Assembly: GCA_001600455.1 (NCBI GenBank)
Contig: BCKC01000004.1
Span: 930,001-994,000 of the forward strand
DNA: 64,000 nucleotides
Direction of reading: 5' to 3'
DNA from: Endocalyx cinctus
Taxonomy: Eukaryota > Ascomycota > Sordariomycetes > Amphisphaeriales > Apiosporaceae
Part shown: piece after piece, positions 1 through 12,024 of the stretch
Layout of the letters: each line of letters starts with the position of its first letter
How positions within the stretch are numbered: position 1 is the stretch's first letter
Program-made: the position numbers and the translations under genes
Notes under the pieces: model-generated
Database searches by the model: none
What the model was told of the DNA's origin: nothing
Seen by the model: the letters and a program-made list of their open reading frames with translations, nothing else

Positions 1-144
1 TTCATTAATGCAAAAAAAAGAGAAAAAAAAGTCAATATCAATCGATTTTCGGTGTTAGGCGACATCATGTACTCAATAGATTGATGAGCCTATATTAATA
101 CAAGATATGGTATAGTACAAAGTTGACTGTACGAGATTCCTCTA

Positions 145-1810
145 TTAAGTTGATACAAATCCCTTTCTCGCCATGGTCTGCTGAAGTAACTGTAAAGCCA
201 TTTCCGGTTCTGGTATCTGAAGTCAGCACGCTCGTCATTATTAAATAAAGGGGCATCACATCTTGAAGACCATTAGTATTAAGGATCTCTCAAACTTACG
301 ATAATATGGTACGTTATGACCAGCGTCGTACACACGCACATAGCTTAAATTCTCCACCGACTTGATCGTGCCCTTCTCCACGCCGTTCACCGTGTAAGGC
401 TCTAGCGTCTTATTAGCGAAGATTTCTTGTCCCGACCATTCGACGGCGTCTGTCGCCCGGAGGGTTCCTATCCAGTTGCACACGTAGTCTGCATCACCGG
501 TATAGACCAGAACTTCGATGCCATCCTCTATCACCATGGCGAGCTCGCTGAGGAAAGATCGCGGGTCTGTTGGTGTCGATATCGCCAGTTTGTTAGCATA
601 CAATGATTTTCTCCTTCCCAAGAGATATAGTAGTGTAGTTAGCATATTGGTCAATAAACTCACCATCACCAGTAGTGAGAAATCCTCCAAACCCCGCGTT
701 CTCAGTATAATTAACTCTAGCGCCTATCTTGCTCTGTATATCCGCCCTCTGCAGATACGCGACGTAAGTTGTCAATGGCCTCGTGGGGTTTTCCCGTATA
801 TCTCCGATATCGATTGTATCGAACGTAGCGAAGAACTCCTGCACGAGCAGGTTTTCGTACTGATTCACATACGTCAGGAACGCGTCGTGGCACACGATGT
901 CGGTGCCGTTTGTGTTACATTCCTGAATCGCAGGCTTGGCGATCTCCTCGTACTTGTCGACGAACTCCAGGTATACGGACTCGTTAATTAACTGCCGGTG
1001 AGAATTGTTATACGCAAAATCGACGTTGGCGAGCTCTTGGATTTCAGCGTCGATCCAGTGATTACCCAGACCTAAGGCGACGAGCGGGATCTCGTGATAC
1101 ACGCCAGGGTCCAGGGCGCCCCGCGATATCTCGTCGTTCTGGGCGAGGATGTAGCGCGCGAACTCGGGCCCGTAGTGGCCTCCGTACGATTCCGTGAAGA
1201 TGCCGAAATCGCGGCTCAGGTACTCGGGGAAGGTGTCGTAGAAGCCCTGCAGCATCTCCCACACGTACGGAGCCGCCGTTTTCGTCGAGTTGGTCAGATT
1301 GCCGTTTCCGTACGAAAAACCGGTGGTCACGGGGTTATCGACGTAGAGCACGTTGGCGTAAGTGTTAAAACTGTACGGGTTCAGCGACGGCTCGGTCGCA
1401 TTCTCGTCGATAAAGTGACAGGGGCCATTCTGCCCGAAGAGACCGTATTCCGAAGCCTCCCCTGGGCCGCCTTCGTAGTAGGCCACCACGGGCGCAGTCT
1501 CGGGGTTTTTCCGTGCCTCGAAGAACCTTGTTTTGATTGCGATGTTAGGTAATTATATATTAATACTCTAGAGCCTTAGAGCTGCTTACCAGAACCACAA
1601 GTTCATCTCCTCACTTATCGATACATAACCGGAGTATTGATTTACTCCCGGCATTGTCTCGCAAATACCCGAATTCTTGACGTAGGAGACAGAAGCGCCC
1701 GATGCTGTGTTCCTAACAACGTCGTATACAGTACTATCTCGTGTACCGAGCGCGACGGCCGGCAAAGCGAAGAACGCCGCCGCTGCGAATCTATAGGGTG
1801 AAAGTCCCAT
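145..1810 (-). CDS. Secreted serine carboxypeptidase (peptidase family S10)
   Basis: Four exons, read right to left: 1810-1590, 1526-664, 566-300, 209-145. Joined at GT..AG introns they give 471 aa. The N-terminus is a signal peptide (MGLSPYRF, then an alanine-rich core to about residue 22), so the enzyme should be secreted or vacuolar. Family S10 removes C-terminal residues from peptides. The nucleophile Ser187 lies in FTESYGGHYGP, the acid in VYTGDADYVCNW (Asp386/388), and His445 in DAGHNVPYYQ. The oxyanion segment reads EGGPGEASEYG; the usual Cys of the family's GGPGCSS motif is absent, as in some divergent fungal members. For the last intron, the acceptor TACCAG before position 209 restores the family tail YYQPEMAL; the nearer TTCAG gives a wrong frame. 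N-glycosylation sequons are frequent. The family is secure; the substrate is not known. Confidence 0.9.
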
Positions 1811-3430
1811 AGCTGTATTGTATCTATGAGGTGTCGTGGTATACCTTCTTGTCTGCCGGTTCACACATACAACTCCTTTAGTCACTCACTAGCAGCTCCG
1901 AACTTTGCACAAAAGAAAAGAAAAAAAATCAACGCACGTATAAACGAGACATAAGGAATCTAGTAAATTGGCTACCGTTAAAGATCTTATATTCAATATG
2001 ACAAGGCATCTTGGAGATTGCTATACTTACTTATATTAGAATGTCGATCCGATCCTTCGTGCAGCTGCACAGCCACATTGCAATACCCCCTAATTTCATA
2101 CTTCCAAGATTAAATTAGGCCGTCCGAGAAACCAAAGCACAAGGTCCGGTTGAGCCGGCTTGGATTTACAGACAGAAGATAGATTCATGCATTAATATGT
2201 TTGCTATTACGTTGTTTTGGTGAACTCTAGGGGTGTTCAATGTACCGAAATCCCACTACCCACTATGCTAAGGATCTCGCCAGCTCAGAGGAGCCAGGCA
2301 ACCAGGGTTGCAAGGGCAGTGACAAGGTTCAGTATATACCAAATTAATGAAGAGAGAATATTTGATCAGTCAAGCAGATGATGATAGCTTTAAAATGTGT
2401 ATGAAAAGACTATAGGTTGAATGTTAACTCGGAAGCTCGTCATAGCTACATTATTGGCTTGAGGTAATGCGTCAATAAAGTCCCGTTTCTAACTGTAGTT
2501 CCGTGGCAGCCGTGGCTGCATGGCCCCTAGGCCCCTAACAGCTATCCCTGAAAACTTCCTCAGGGATGATTGGTCCAGTCCCTATGTAAGTAAACTCATC
2601 CTATGTAACTCCACAACTCCCGTGTACACGCCGAATCTACCGCATCATATATAACCTCAAATAGAGAAGAATTCTCGTCCGGTCTATTTCACTATTGTGT
2701 AGTACAGTTTCTAAACTCCGAGGTGTCGTTTTGTTTCAGTAACTACCGCCTTTCGCCGTCGGCCGAGTACACAGATTACAGTAACCTAGCTATGAATCAC
2801 ATTATTTGTTGTGTTACGTTGTGAGGGCTACAAGAACAGATGGCTAAAGTCTGCTACTATTGAGCGAGGGAAAAGGGGAAAGACAAGGTCATTATCAGAT
2901 ACTAGATCATTTTATTATTATGCATAAGAATCACGAATTATGCACATGACTTAGTTTGCGGTGCTGTTGTACGGCTCAAACTGAGGTGAAGATTATCACG
3001 TAGACAATTTTGTGGTGTTTTCGTTATGTATTATCGTACAGAAAACATTAAATGGGTTCAATATATATGACTTAGAATACACTAGAACAATTCTGAATAA
3101 TAAATATGAGGTGAAACGAATCGCGCCAATCTTATCGTCCAGTAACATGAATAGTTATATATGTCACGGTATCGCAAGCCACATGTAATATCGCTTAATC
3201 GCGACCGCTCATTTCTTCCTCAGCTTGCCACAAGACATCGTGGACAACGAAGGTATTTGAGGCGAGGCATAAATAGAGCACTCAGGTCGTTGAGCTCCAG
3301 GCAGTATCAACATCTCTATCTTCAACTCAAAACTCATTCCACGCGTGTTCGTCACACATAAGTTTCGACTTTAAACGCGACATCATTTTGAGCGAAATAA
3401 GATCCATTGCGAAAATCTACCGGTGTCGAA
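1811..3430. other. Intergenic region, carboxypeptidase to cutinase
   Basis: This 1.6-kb stretch separates two divergently transcribed secreted hydrolases, so it should hold both promoters. I find no supported gene in it; the open frame at 3161-3361 has no recognisable motif. Confidence 0.6.
3269..3276 (+). promoter_or_regulatory. TATA-like box upstream of cutinase
   Basis: ATAAATAG sits about 155 bases before the chosen cutinase start, a plausible place for a core promoter with a 5' leader of about 120 nt. This is inferred from sequence and position only. Confidence 0.3.
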
Positions 3431-4343
3431 ATGTTCTTCACCGACCGTTCAATATCCATGTTCCTCGTTTTCATCATCCATAACCTCCTACAAGTCGTTG
3501 TATTCTGCAACCCTCTTCCTGCTCCCGTTCCAGCTACCGTTCCACCTCCCGATCTCGAAACCAAACTCATTCGCGACATTACCACACGCACCGACCTAGA
3601 GGATAATGTGTCAACGAACGAGTCATGTCCATCCATGATTCTAATCTATGCCCGAGGGTCTATGGAAGTAGGAAATATGGTCTGTATTTTCTCTTTTCTT
3701 CTCCTATCCCACCCGTCCTAAGTACAACCCAAAAAGGGAGATAGGACGGGGAAAAGAAATCAAGGAAAAAAGAACGTAACTGATGATTAGAAACAACAAA
3801 AAAAAGGGTATATTAGCAGGGCCCATCCTAGCCTCGGCGCTGGAGTCGTACTTCAAAGCCCCATCCTCCATCTGGATCCAAGGCGTAGGATCCCCTTATT
3901 CCGCAGACCTCGACTGGAATTTCCTCCCGGGAGGGACATCGCCGACGGGCGTGGGCGAGGCCGTCCGTTTATTCGGTTTAACATCGGCTCGGTGTCCCGA
4001 AACGGCCGTGGTGGCGGGAGGATATAGTCAAGGCACGGCGGTGATAGCGGGTGCCGTATCAGCCCTGTCCGCTTCGGAGCAGAGCCAGATCAGCGGGGTG
4101 GTATTGTTCGGGTACACACAGAATTACCAAAACAACGATTCGATACCCGGTTTCGACGCGACGAAAACTAGGATATACTGCCTACCCACTGATTTGGTCT
4201 GCGACGGTACCCTGTTCATAATGCCGGTGCATTTCTTGTACGAGTTTGAGGCCGCCATCGACGCGCCTGCGTGGTTGGAGGGAAGGATGCAGCTTCGACG
4301 CAAGAGATATTTCAATCACCAGTCAGAAGACTACACTAGATGA
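3431..4343 (+). CDS. Cutinase (alpha/beta hydrolase, CE5 family)
   Basis: Two exons, 3431-3679 and 3807-4343, encode 261 aa. Cutinases hydrolyse the ester bonds of plant cutin outside the cell. A hydrophobic N-terminal stretch (MFLVFIIHNLLQVVVF) acts as signal peptide. The family block ARGSMEVGNMG spans the splice junction, which supports the unusual donor GTCTGT at 3680. The catalytic triad is visible: Ser157 in GGYSQG, Asp212 in LPTDLVCDG, His225 in MPVHFLY. Length is normal or slightly long for the family (about 200-250), owing to a basic C-terminal tail (RRKRYFNHQ). An in-frame start upstream at 3407 is possible but weaker. The next gene converges on it. Nothing looks broken. Confidence 0.9.
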
Positions 4344-4820
4344 GAGGCGTTGAGCCATCCTTCTTTCTATCAGAACAACATAAAGCTAGAGACTTTTTTT
4401 TCAAACCAGCGCCAATGAATATCTATTAACAAAATCGAAAAGCGTATTTATGTACCTACGGACACATGCAATCACCCCGACTAGTGCGGAATGGATTCAT
4501 TTAGTCATAAAGGAATTCTTGGAGACAATACTTTTTCCATATAAAAAACAACAAGAAAAAAACCAGATGCTTCCTTTATGCCTGACCCCCTTCAAAACCA
4601 ATTATAATGCTCTGAGGAATGTGTACTTGAGTAGAGAAAAAAAAAGGGAAAAGAAACAAGACAGAAACCACCCCACCTGAACAATGCCGAGATAACCAAT
4701 GCACGTCAAAGTATGCATTAGGAAAAGGATAATAATCAACCCGACCAATTGGCGAATAAGCATGACGATAATCATATTCGTCGACCGAACCTTAATCAAT
4801 CAGTCAACATTCTCTCCGAT
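4344..4820. other. Short convergent intergenic region
   Basis: This stretch separates the 3' ends of the cutinase and the Vnx1-like gene. It is AT-rich and should contain both polyadenylation regions. I see no coding evidence in its open frames. Confidence 0.6.
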
Positions 4821-7800
4821 TCAAATATCCACCCCAACTTCAAATGACGGCGCGTTAGCTCCCTTACCAACCGTCTTATACGTCGTCCAGGTGCCATCCG
4901 TATTAAGCGTATCAAATCTGGAGAGGCCGATGCCCGTACCGGGGTCGGTAAACCCGGAATAGTAGAAACCGACGACGACAACGAGATACGTCAGTAGCAG
5001 GATGCTACCCTTAAAATAGTTGCTCTTTCCTTCGCCGTACATGTAGCTTAGCAGGAAGACGCACAGAATAACAGTAATCATATCCCACTGAGGGAACAGG
5101 AGACTGAAAGTCCAGTGAATAGGGTCTAGGTCATCTCCCGTCGGCTTGATGGGGTAGACGGCCGAAAAGAAGACAAGGGCGGGTATCTGCAACAGGCAAA
5201 CTTGGAGAGCATAGGCTGAACCGATTTCCATGGACAAGGCGATATTCCCGTTCATGGCAAAAGATATAGCGTTCTAAGAAGAGTTAGTTTCAAATGTAAG
5301 AATCTTGATTTATTAGTAAACAAGGGATAATTAGAGAACTTACCAAGAATTCAGTGGTATTGGGTACCAACGCGAACAAGGTGATTCCTAAGAATTTCGG
5401 GTCGATCGCATAATTATCCAATACCACGTCGACGGTGTCGACCAAGATTTCGGCTACAATGGCATATAGCACAGTAGCGCCCATCAAAATGACAGAACTC
5501 TTAGTGCGACTCCAATTCGGAGCATCGTGTCCACCGTGAGCCGCCTGCGCATTTTCCGCATGTTCTTCCATATCAGGGAAGGTACTAGTGCGTAGGGGTG
5601 TCGGGCGTACGGTCGAAGTGCTAGCTCCGGCGTTAGACTGCTGGTGGGGGACGCGACGAGAACCTCGGGCATCGCGGGCAGCGATAGTGGCCGCGGTGGC
5701 CGCGAGCTCGGCGACGCCTCTTACGAGACTGTTGTTATCAGCCTCAGAAAAGCCTGGGAGATTGACGTTCGAATGGAGAGTATCCTCGCTGCCTCCACTG
5801 CTCTTAGGCGGGACCATGTGAGGCGGCTGGCTCATGCCGTTAGGTGGGATGACGCCAGAATGTTGACGGCCATGATGCCTAATATCACTTTCACTTGGCA
5901 GGCCTACTTGTCTCAGAGACTGACCCAAGATGCGCTTATATAGCTTGCTATCTCGAATATCGGCGCCGGTAGAATCTGCCAAATTGCCAGTCTCGTGCAT
6001 TCTGGCCATATGTGCATGGTCCTCCTGCTTTTTCTCATCAATCTCCGTATTCCAGATAACGGCAGCGTGGGTCCGTAGAGTAAACCATAACCCAATAATG
6101 TAGGAGCAAAAGAGAAGGATGGCCGCCATGTAACAATACGGTCGTACAGCTTCGAGATAGAACCGATCATCTAAAGCCGGCACTTGTGAATAGTAGCAGC
6201 GACGACAATCGCGTTCGGCACTGTGGACGTACTCCGTGCAGCTCTGGCATCGTAGTTCATGCGTGCCGTAGATCTGGTAAAATAACGTTGGGCCAAATGC
6301 AGCGACCGTGGCAAAGAGTAGCATAGTCGAAGTAACACCGGCAGAGCGAGCATTGAAACGTTGGGTTTTACGCTTGATGGCGCCGAAACACATTGATAAT
6401 CCAGGAAGGAAGAGGATACCGGCGAAAATACTTCCAATAATACTTCCCTCGACTAACTGTCCCTTGCCATCCTTCAGGGCGACACAATAGAGGAAGACTT
6501 CTACGATGGTTGAGAAGAAGGCATTGATAGCTGCACCTAGGCCCATGGAAGACTGTGCCGAAATGGAGGCAACAGCCTGTCCTATGAAGTAAGCCAACGG
6601 GATGATCGAGAATAGTCCTGCGACGAATAGGAAGCCAGGGGACGTTATAAAGTTGTCGATATGTAGGACACCTTCCAAAACGAGCCAATCGAATATGACG
6701 AAAATGACGACGGCCATGAGGTTAATGAGGAAGACGTTGGTACCATCGATAGTATACTTCCAGTATCGGGAACCGACAGCTCGGTACGTGCAAAGCAGGA
6801 TGGTCGAGTGAGTGCCCTCGGAGCGCCTCGCTAGGTTAATATCAGAGTCAAAAGACAAAGCCAGGGGATGCCTCCGCAGATGATCGAAGAGCAGATTTGT
6901 GACTTTGCCCATAGGAATCCAGAAGACCAGGAACCAGCAAATGCCGGACACGATGAGCAAAGAGGGAGTGAGCAAACCCCAGAAGAAGATGAAGAAGATA
7001 ACTCGACCAATATTCCATTGTCCACGGCCAAAAAGACGTCTCTTCATCCGCGGGCTGTTATCATCTCCGTGATCATAACGAACAGATCGTCCGAGAAGGC
7101 TGTCGGTCTCACTAGGTTCGGAGTCGATGCTCCTTCGCGAGCGACCGACGAGGGATCGATTTCGCTCGGGTCCGAAAAATAAGCGACCGTATTCCAGGTC
7201 GCCGCTCTGCCACTGTTCGTACTCGCTGATGCTTCGTCCTTCTCCTCGATCTTCTTCCAGGTAGGCGTCGTCTGATTCGAGGCTCACAAACTTGCCGAAT
7301 GGATAGAAAAGGTAGCCAGCAAGACCCCATAAGACCCGGCCGTATTCTCTGCCACTAGGAGCGGCCGCGAAGACGAAACATGCGAGGGCGCCCAGGGCCG
7401 CGAAAGAGGCCATCCACCAACCGAAGGCGAGAGTCCAGATAATGTTGAAAAAGAGCAGCCAGCGACTAACTCGGCCACCCGGAGAAGAATGAATATCGCC
7501 CTCGGCCGTCTTCTGAACGGATCGGTCCTTTTTGTACAGCGCGGGTTTCCAGAGCCTGATACCGAAAGGATGTGTCTCGTTGATGGCTTGCTGTCGATCC
7601 TTCAGAGTAAAACTCTCGGCGTCGCTGACATCGTCGTCGTCGTCATCTTCATCATCGAGCATAGCGTCTTCGGGGGGCACGTCCTCTACCGCTTCAGTCG
7701 TAGGGTCGGCCGGAGATTCCACCTCGCCCGCCGCATCGGATTTAAGACGTTCGTCACCATCGTCTTCGTTTTGGTTGGTGCTACAGCTCGACTGAACTCG

Positions 7801-8414
7801 CGACAGGTTAGGCGGGGCTACAGTTCGTCGACGTATGGTAGATGAAGGCCTCATCGTGTCGGCGGCGGAGAAGCTGTGATGTCTCTCGGCTGCATCGTTT
7901 TCGACTTCGTCGGGATCGTCGTCGGTAGAGAATATCGCGCCTTTATGAGGTGCTTGGGTGCTGGATGATGTTCGACGAGTCATTGCTGGCTTCTTAGGAC
8001 GTGGCCTACCACGGTCAGAGCCTGGCAAAGGCGAACGTAAAGCTTGGCTACCGGAACCGGCCCGTGCATGGGTAACATCATGAGCAGATTGCTCGCTCAG
8101 GTATTGACTACTACCAACTAACGAAGGTGGCGTCTGGTGTATGGTGCCTAAAGTAGGATAAACGTAAGATTAGCTCCGATACGTCAGGATTGGCCGTGCG
8201 ACTAAGTCATGTCAGATGGAGAGAGAGAGAGGAAGGGGAACGCAGTACCGTATGACCCTTCAGGTCTTCTCCGTACAGTCTCGTGGGACTGAAAACTTTC
8301 AGGTAGTAACTCATCTCTCGTTTCCCTCGTCGTTCGTCTACTAAGAGCCCGTCGCGTATCGGTCGGAGAGGGCGAGGGGGCGATGTCATCGTTATCCTGG
8401 GATGAGGGATCCAT
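4821..8414 (-). CDS. VNX1: Vnx1-like vacuolar monovalent cation/H+ antiporter (CaCA/CAX superfamily)
   Basis: Three exons, read right to left: 8414-8249, 8147-5344, 5273-4821; 1140 aa. By homology it exchanges Na+/K+ (possibly Ca2+) for protons across the vacuolar membrane. The N-terminal 150 residues are disordered and acidic (DDEDDDDDDV). A first hydrophobic segment (WLLFFNIIWTLAFGWWMA) precedes a soluble loop with RSRRSIDSEPSE. The C-terminal half carries many membrane spans and the two exchanger repeats: NAFFSTIVEVFLYCVAL and LFALVPNTTEFLNAISFAMN, the second rebuilt exactly across the last intron. A CxxC pair plus CRRC lies in the loop at RCQSCTEYVHSAERDCRRC. An open frame runs upstream of 8414, but its first codon is TTG and a stop lies just before it, so the ATG beginning MDPSSQ is chosen. 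The yeast protein is shorter (about 900 aa); filamentous fungi have longer tails. Confidence 0.9.
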
Positions 8415-9177
8415 GTTGTCTAGTAACTCGTCGTACAATGACGCGGAGGTGGGTTACGATAACAATATGCCTTAGGTGATGGTATAGAAAGGTGGTGCGG
8501 GGAGGGCACGGAATTCTCGTATATCCAGACAGAACGCGACTGCATCGATTTTCGTTTCCGGGGATTTCCAATCTGAGACAGGCCTAAAATATTTTGGGGA
8601 ATTCTGTCCTAAGTCAAAAGTGACAGGAGGGACGAGGGTTGTTCAAAGTTAAAAAGGCAGAGAACGGCGTCAAATCGTGGAGAACTGATCAGGTGGTAAT
8701 AGGTATAGAGAGGAGAAACGTAGGTTGATGTCGGATATGTATGTTTATGCAGATCACTTTGTCTTTTTTTTTTTTCGTTTCTTCTTTTTTTTTAATGTGC
8801 GTTACTTCTTACAAGTGACTGTACCGTTTCTTCACGAATCTACATAAAACTACCTAAATAGCCAAGATATGCAAATATCTAGTCAGTCACTGATGAGTTA
8901 AAGCAAGTCAAGTAGTCAGGTGTTCAAGTTTGATGGAGAAGAGGCAGGTAACGTCGTGTTAGATGGGGAGACGGTCATATAAGATAAGTATAAGCTACAT
9001 GCGATAAAGGATTCGATCGGAGATGGTAGATACGTCCACGGGTAGATAGGAATCAAGATTGTTTACTTACAAATACGCACAGGTGAAGAAAAGAAAGAAA
9101 AAAGATAGAATTATTATTATGATTATTTATGAAAAGGGGAACAAATAAATAAACAAACGAAATAGAAAATAAAGTCA

Positions 9178-9214
9178 AGTAAAATAAAATAAAATAAAAT
9201 AAAATAAAATAAAA
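9178..9214. repeat. AAAAT pentanucleotide microsatellite
   Basis: About seven consecutive copies of the unit AAAAT in noncoding DNA. Such tracts often vary in length between strains. Confidence 0.9.
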
Positions 9215-9440
9215 GAATAAATTCAACTTATTATTCTTTTCCCATTTCCTAAGTTCCCGTCTACTCTGTGTCAATTAAGACAGATAGATTTTCTATCTGC
9301 TTTTTCAAAAAACACGGAAAGGGATCTTATGTTTTTGGAAATAGAAAAAGATGGAATACAAGAATACAATTAATTACATGATGACTCCTCGTGGTTATCT
9401 ACTGTGGATCATTCAAGCTCATAAAGCTGTCGGGCTGCCC

Positions 9441-9471
9441 CCCTCCATAAGATTACCCTCCATAAGATTAC
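9441..9471 (+). repeat. 15-bp perfect tandem duplication
   Basis: The unit CCTCCATAAGATTAC occurs twice head to tail (the second copy ends in A). It looks like a recent slippage or repair duplication. Confidence 0.8.
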
Positions 9472-10479
9472 AAAAGCCAGTAACGCGAGTCGAAGAAAAC
9501 GGCTTAGGCACATATAGTGGAACTGTTACTGGGGTGCGTCACCTAGAAAAGGATAGATTGGTGATTAGCTGCATTACCATGCGTCATGTCAATCCCCATC
9601 TTTAATACAAGTCCTTACATATACGATCAATATATCCATGGATGTACACTACATTAGGTAGTAGAATTAAACTAGATATATTAAGAAGTTTGTTATAGCG
9701 TAGATATCTTCATATTATCTTCGTATAACCAGATTGCCTTCGAGACGTTGTCTCTTTCTTTTTTCTCTCTCTTTCAACCAAATATTTTGTAATAATTCCA
9801 AGCCGTCTAGTAAGGATCTACTATGCCTACAAAAGAGCAACGAAGACTAGAGTACTGAATTCCAAGTTATTAATCTACGACACCGGTATAATTGTGATTT
9901 ATTTGATCACTCTACTACGAAATACTAAGTAGTACTACAGTACACTAGGTATACTAGCATTTTCATACTTATATTACTCTCATTTTGAAAACAGAACAGA
10001 AAACATCTTTCTAAAATGACGGATCTTCACAACTATCTATAAGAAATATTGAATAGTGGAGGTTTGGTAATTTCGTTACGGAGTTGCAGCAGATCGATCA
10101 AAGATGTCAAACCGAAGATCCATGGATATGTCTATCCTTAATAAACTACACTAAATAAAGAAAATGGGATATTCATTCAACGATAGCGCCAATGACTGCC
10201 ACGATGAGAATAAGTGTCATTTCGGAAAACAAACTAGCATCGGATAGAATCTTGGTTTGAATAGATGGTAGTGCGCTTTTTGATCGCGATCGGAATCCAG
10301 GAATCAGTCTCAGTCACGTGTCGTGAACCAATGGACTCAACTCAAACTCCATCTATGGATTTATGTAACTTATGCAAAGCAAACGAACGACGGACAACCC
10401 AAACTCTATATATGTTATTTAGGCTTTCGGTGGTTCCTCGAGAGACGCACGCACGATAAGTATCCACTACATCGAGAGC

Positions 10480-11395
10480 GTCACCAGCGGCTGTGGAGAT
10501 ACCACTCCTTTCACTCCGGTGGGACGACGTACGGGTCGTTGTAAAGCTTAACCTTTCACCTTCTGGTAACGCGATGGAAGATTCACTTCTCAAAAAATCC
10601 GATATCACCGTTGATGCTAGAAATCACGAGTAGGAGAAGGCTATATCTGACCAGATATTGGACGATATGTACTGTCGATATCAGGAGATTGCTCTTTGAT
10701 CGGCTCGTCCCGCCTCCTATCCCCGACACCGCTCCCCTAATTGATCTCCATTCTCTCCTCTTCCCTAAGAGAAATGCCATTTCTTCTTCAGGAGAATCGT
10801 AGATAATGCAATTAGCCGGTATTGATTTCTAATAATACAGATATATGCTGATCTACGACAATTAACGGGTACCTCGCCCATGTATCAGCAGGAGGCCAAG
10901 AAATGCGTTGCAAGGTTGGAGACGGAGTACGTGCCGATGCCTTACAAAGAGAATTATTCTGTCTCTTCAAAGTCACTGCGTCTCAGCACCCAAAGGCTAT
11001 TTGTGTGCCCAAGCTACTAGGCCGTATCAAAGTTTCTAATAACGATAATAATGATAAAGAGAGTATGACCGAGTTACTAGAAGATTATATCCCTTATTCA
11101 AATACATATGTGCTATTTACGCTCCGAGGCATAGAATCAGTTTCTTCGATTGCGAAGAGCCGCAGTGAGAAATAGGCGTCGCAAATCCAAGAGACGGTTC
11201 ATCTCTTACACTAAATCAGCGTCATGCGGGGTGATGGTAGCGCTCCAGTGCTGCTAATGTGCCGATCTACCGTGATACAGCCAATGCTTTGGTCGTCGAC
11301 CTTGGGGGTGGATGGACGGACGAGTAGGTGGACCAGATGCTAAGCAGGACGGCAAAAGGTGATGAAGCAGCTACCTACCATTTAGGATGCAGTGA
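10480..11395 (+). pseudogene. Decayed protein-kinase-like gene
   Basis: Pieces of one kinase-like protein, of the type common in large families in filamentous fungi, lie in order but in different frames. One frame reads RWDDVRVVVKLNLS, then SDITVDARNHE, a stop, then ISDQILDDMYCRYQEIAL, a stop. A second frame gives APLIDLHSLLFPKRNAISSS. A third gives MYQQEAKKCVARLETEYVPM. A fourth, ending at 11175, gives ASQHPKAICVPKLLGRIKV, like the HPNI..LG region of these kinases. The last piece reads NVPIYRDTANALVVDLGGGW, matching the N-loop and the DFG-type metal-binding motif, followed by a TAG at 11324 and then SRTAKGDEAA. At least three stops and several frame changes rule out a working protein. Decay is by indels and point changes; a strong C-to-T bias is not obvious. 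Start and end are approximate. Confidence 0.7.
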
Positions 11396-12024
11396 TAAAC
11401 TCAATCTCATATAACATTTCTGCACTCATTTTTGTGAACAACTAATAAGATTAAAATACCGTTTTACAGGGAAATGAAATATTATACTCTCTGTTTATTA
11501 CGGTGAATCTATAAACGTGCATAGTACACCGTAAATGACGATAGATTGAAGTGTCAGAAGTATCTAAGTTGAGATAGGATGACATAATTAATATTTTAAT
11601 ACGCAGCCCCGGATTTTCTAAGCCCCGTAATTCCGTAGTCGTCGTTGCAACCTTCTGCCTGGTGCTGCTGCTTAGCACTGCTGTTGCAAGCTGTTTTAAG
11701 GTAAAAAGCACGGGTACTTTACTACCTATAGCAAGGCTACTACCATGTACCTATCATAAGCTATTGTATTCAACTTTACTTACTCTGTACCGAGCCTCAT
11801 CAATACGTTAATCATTATCAATTGATAGGTTCTATTATTATCAACCCATCAACCACGACGTCGTTTTTTCTCCATACGAATCATCATATACACAACATAT
11901 CCAAGTCGATATACAGCGAAATATAAATAAATAAGAAAGCCCATAATCGCCGTCCAACCCGGTTTCCCCATTCCTACTTCCATCCTTTCAAATAAAGAGC
12001 ACCGAAAGGACAAAACACACAAAC
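11396..12024. other. Intergenic region, RPT6 promoter
   Basis: This holds the promoter and 5' leader of RPT6. The A-rich leader (AAACACACAAAC before the ATG) is typical of well-expressed fungal genes. No gene is supported here. Confidence 0.5.

Larger units (their letters stand above)
8415..10479. other. Intergenic region upstream of VNX1
   Basis: This 2-kb AT-rich region holds the antiporter promoter, a poly-T/TTC tract near 8763-8790, an AAAAT microsatellite near 9178-9214 and a 15-bp tandem duplication at 9441-9471. The open frame 9351-9605 contains that duplication and resembles no protein I know. Confidence 0.5.

Noticed and set aside
5290..8028. Antiporter gene as a single exon
   Set aside because: The frame lacks the second exchanger repeat and an ATG start; adding the flanking exons at clean GT..AG sites restores both.
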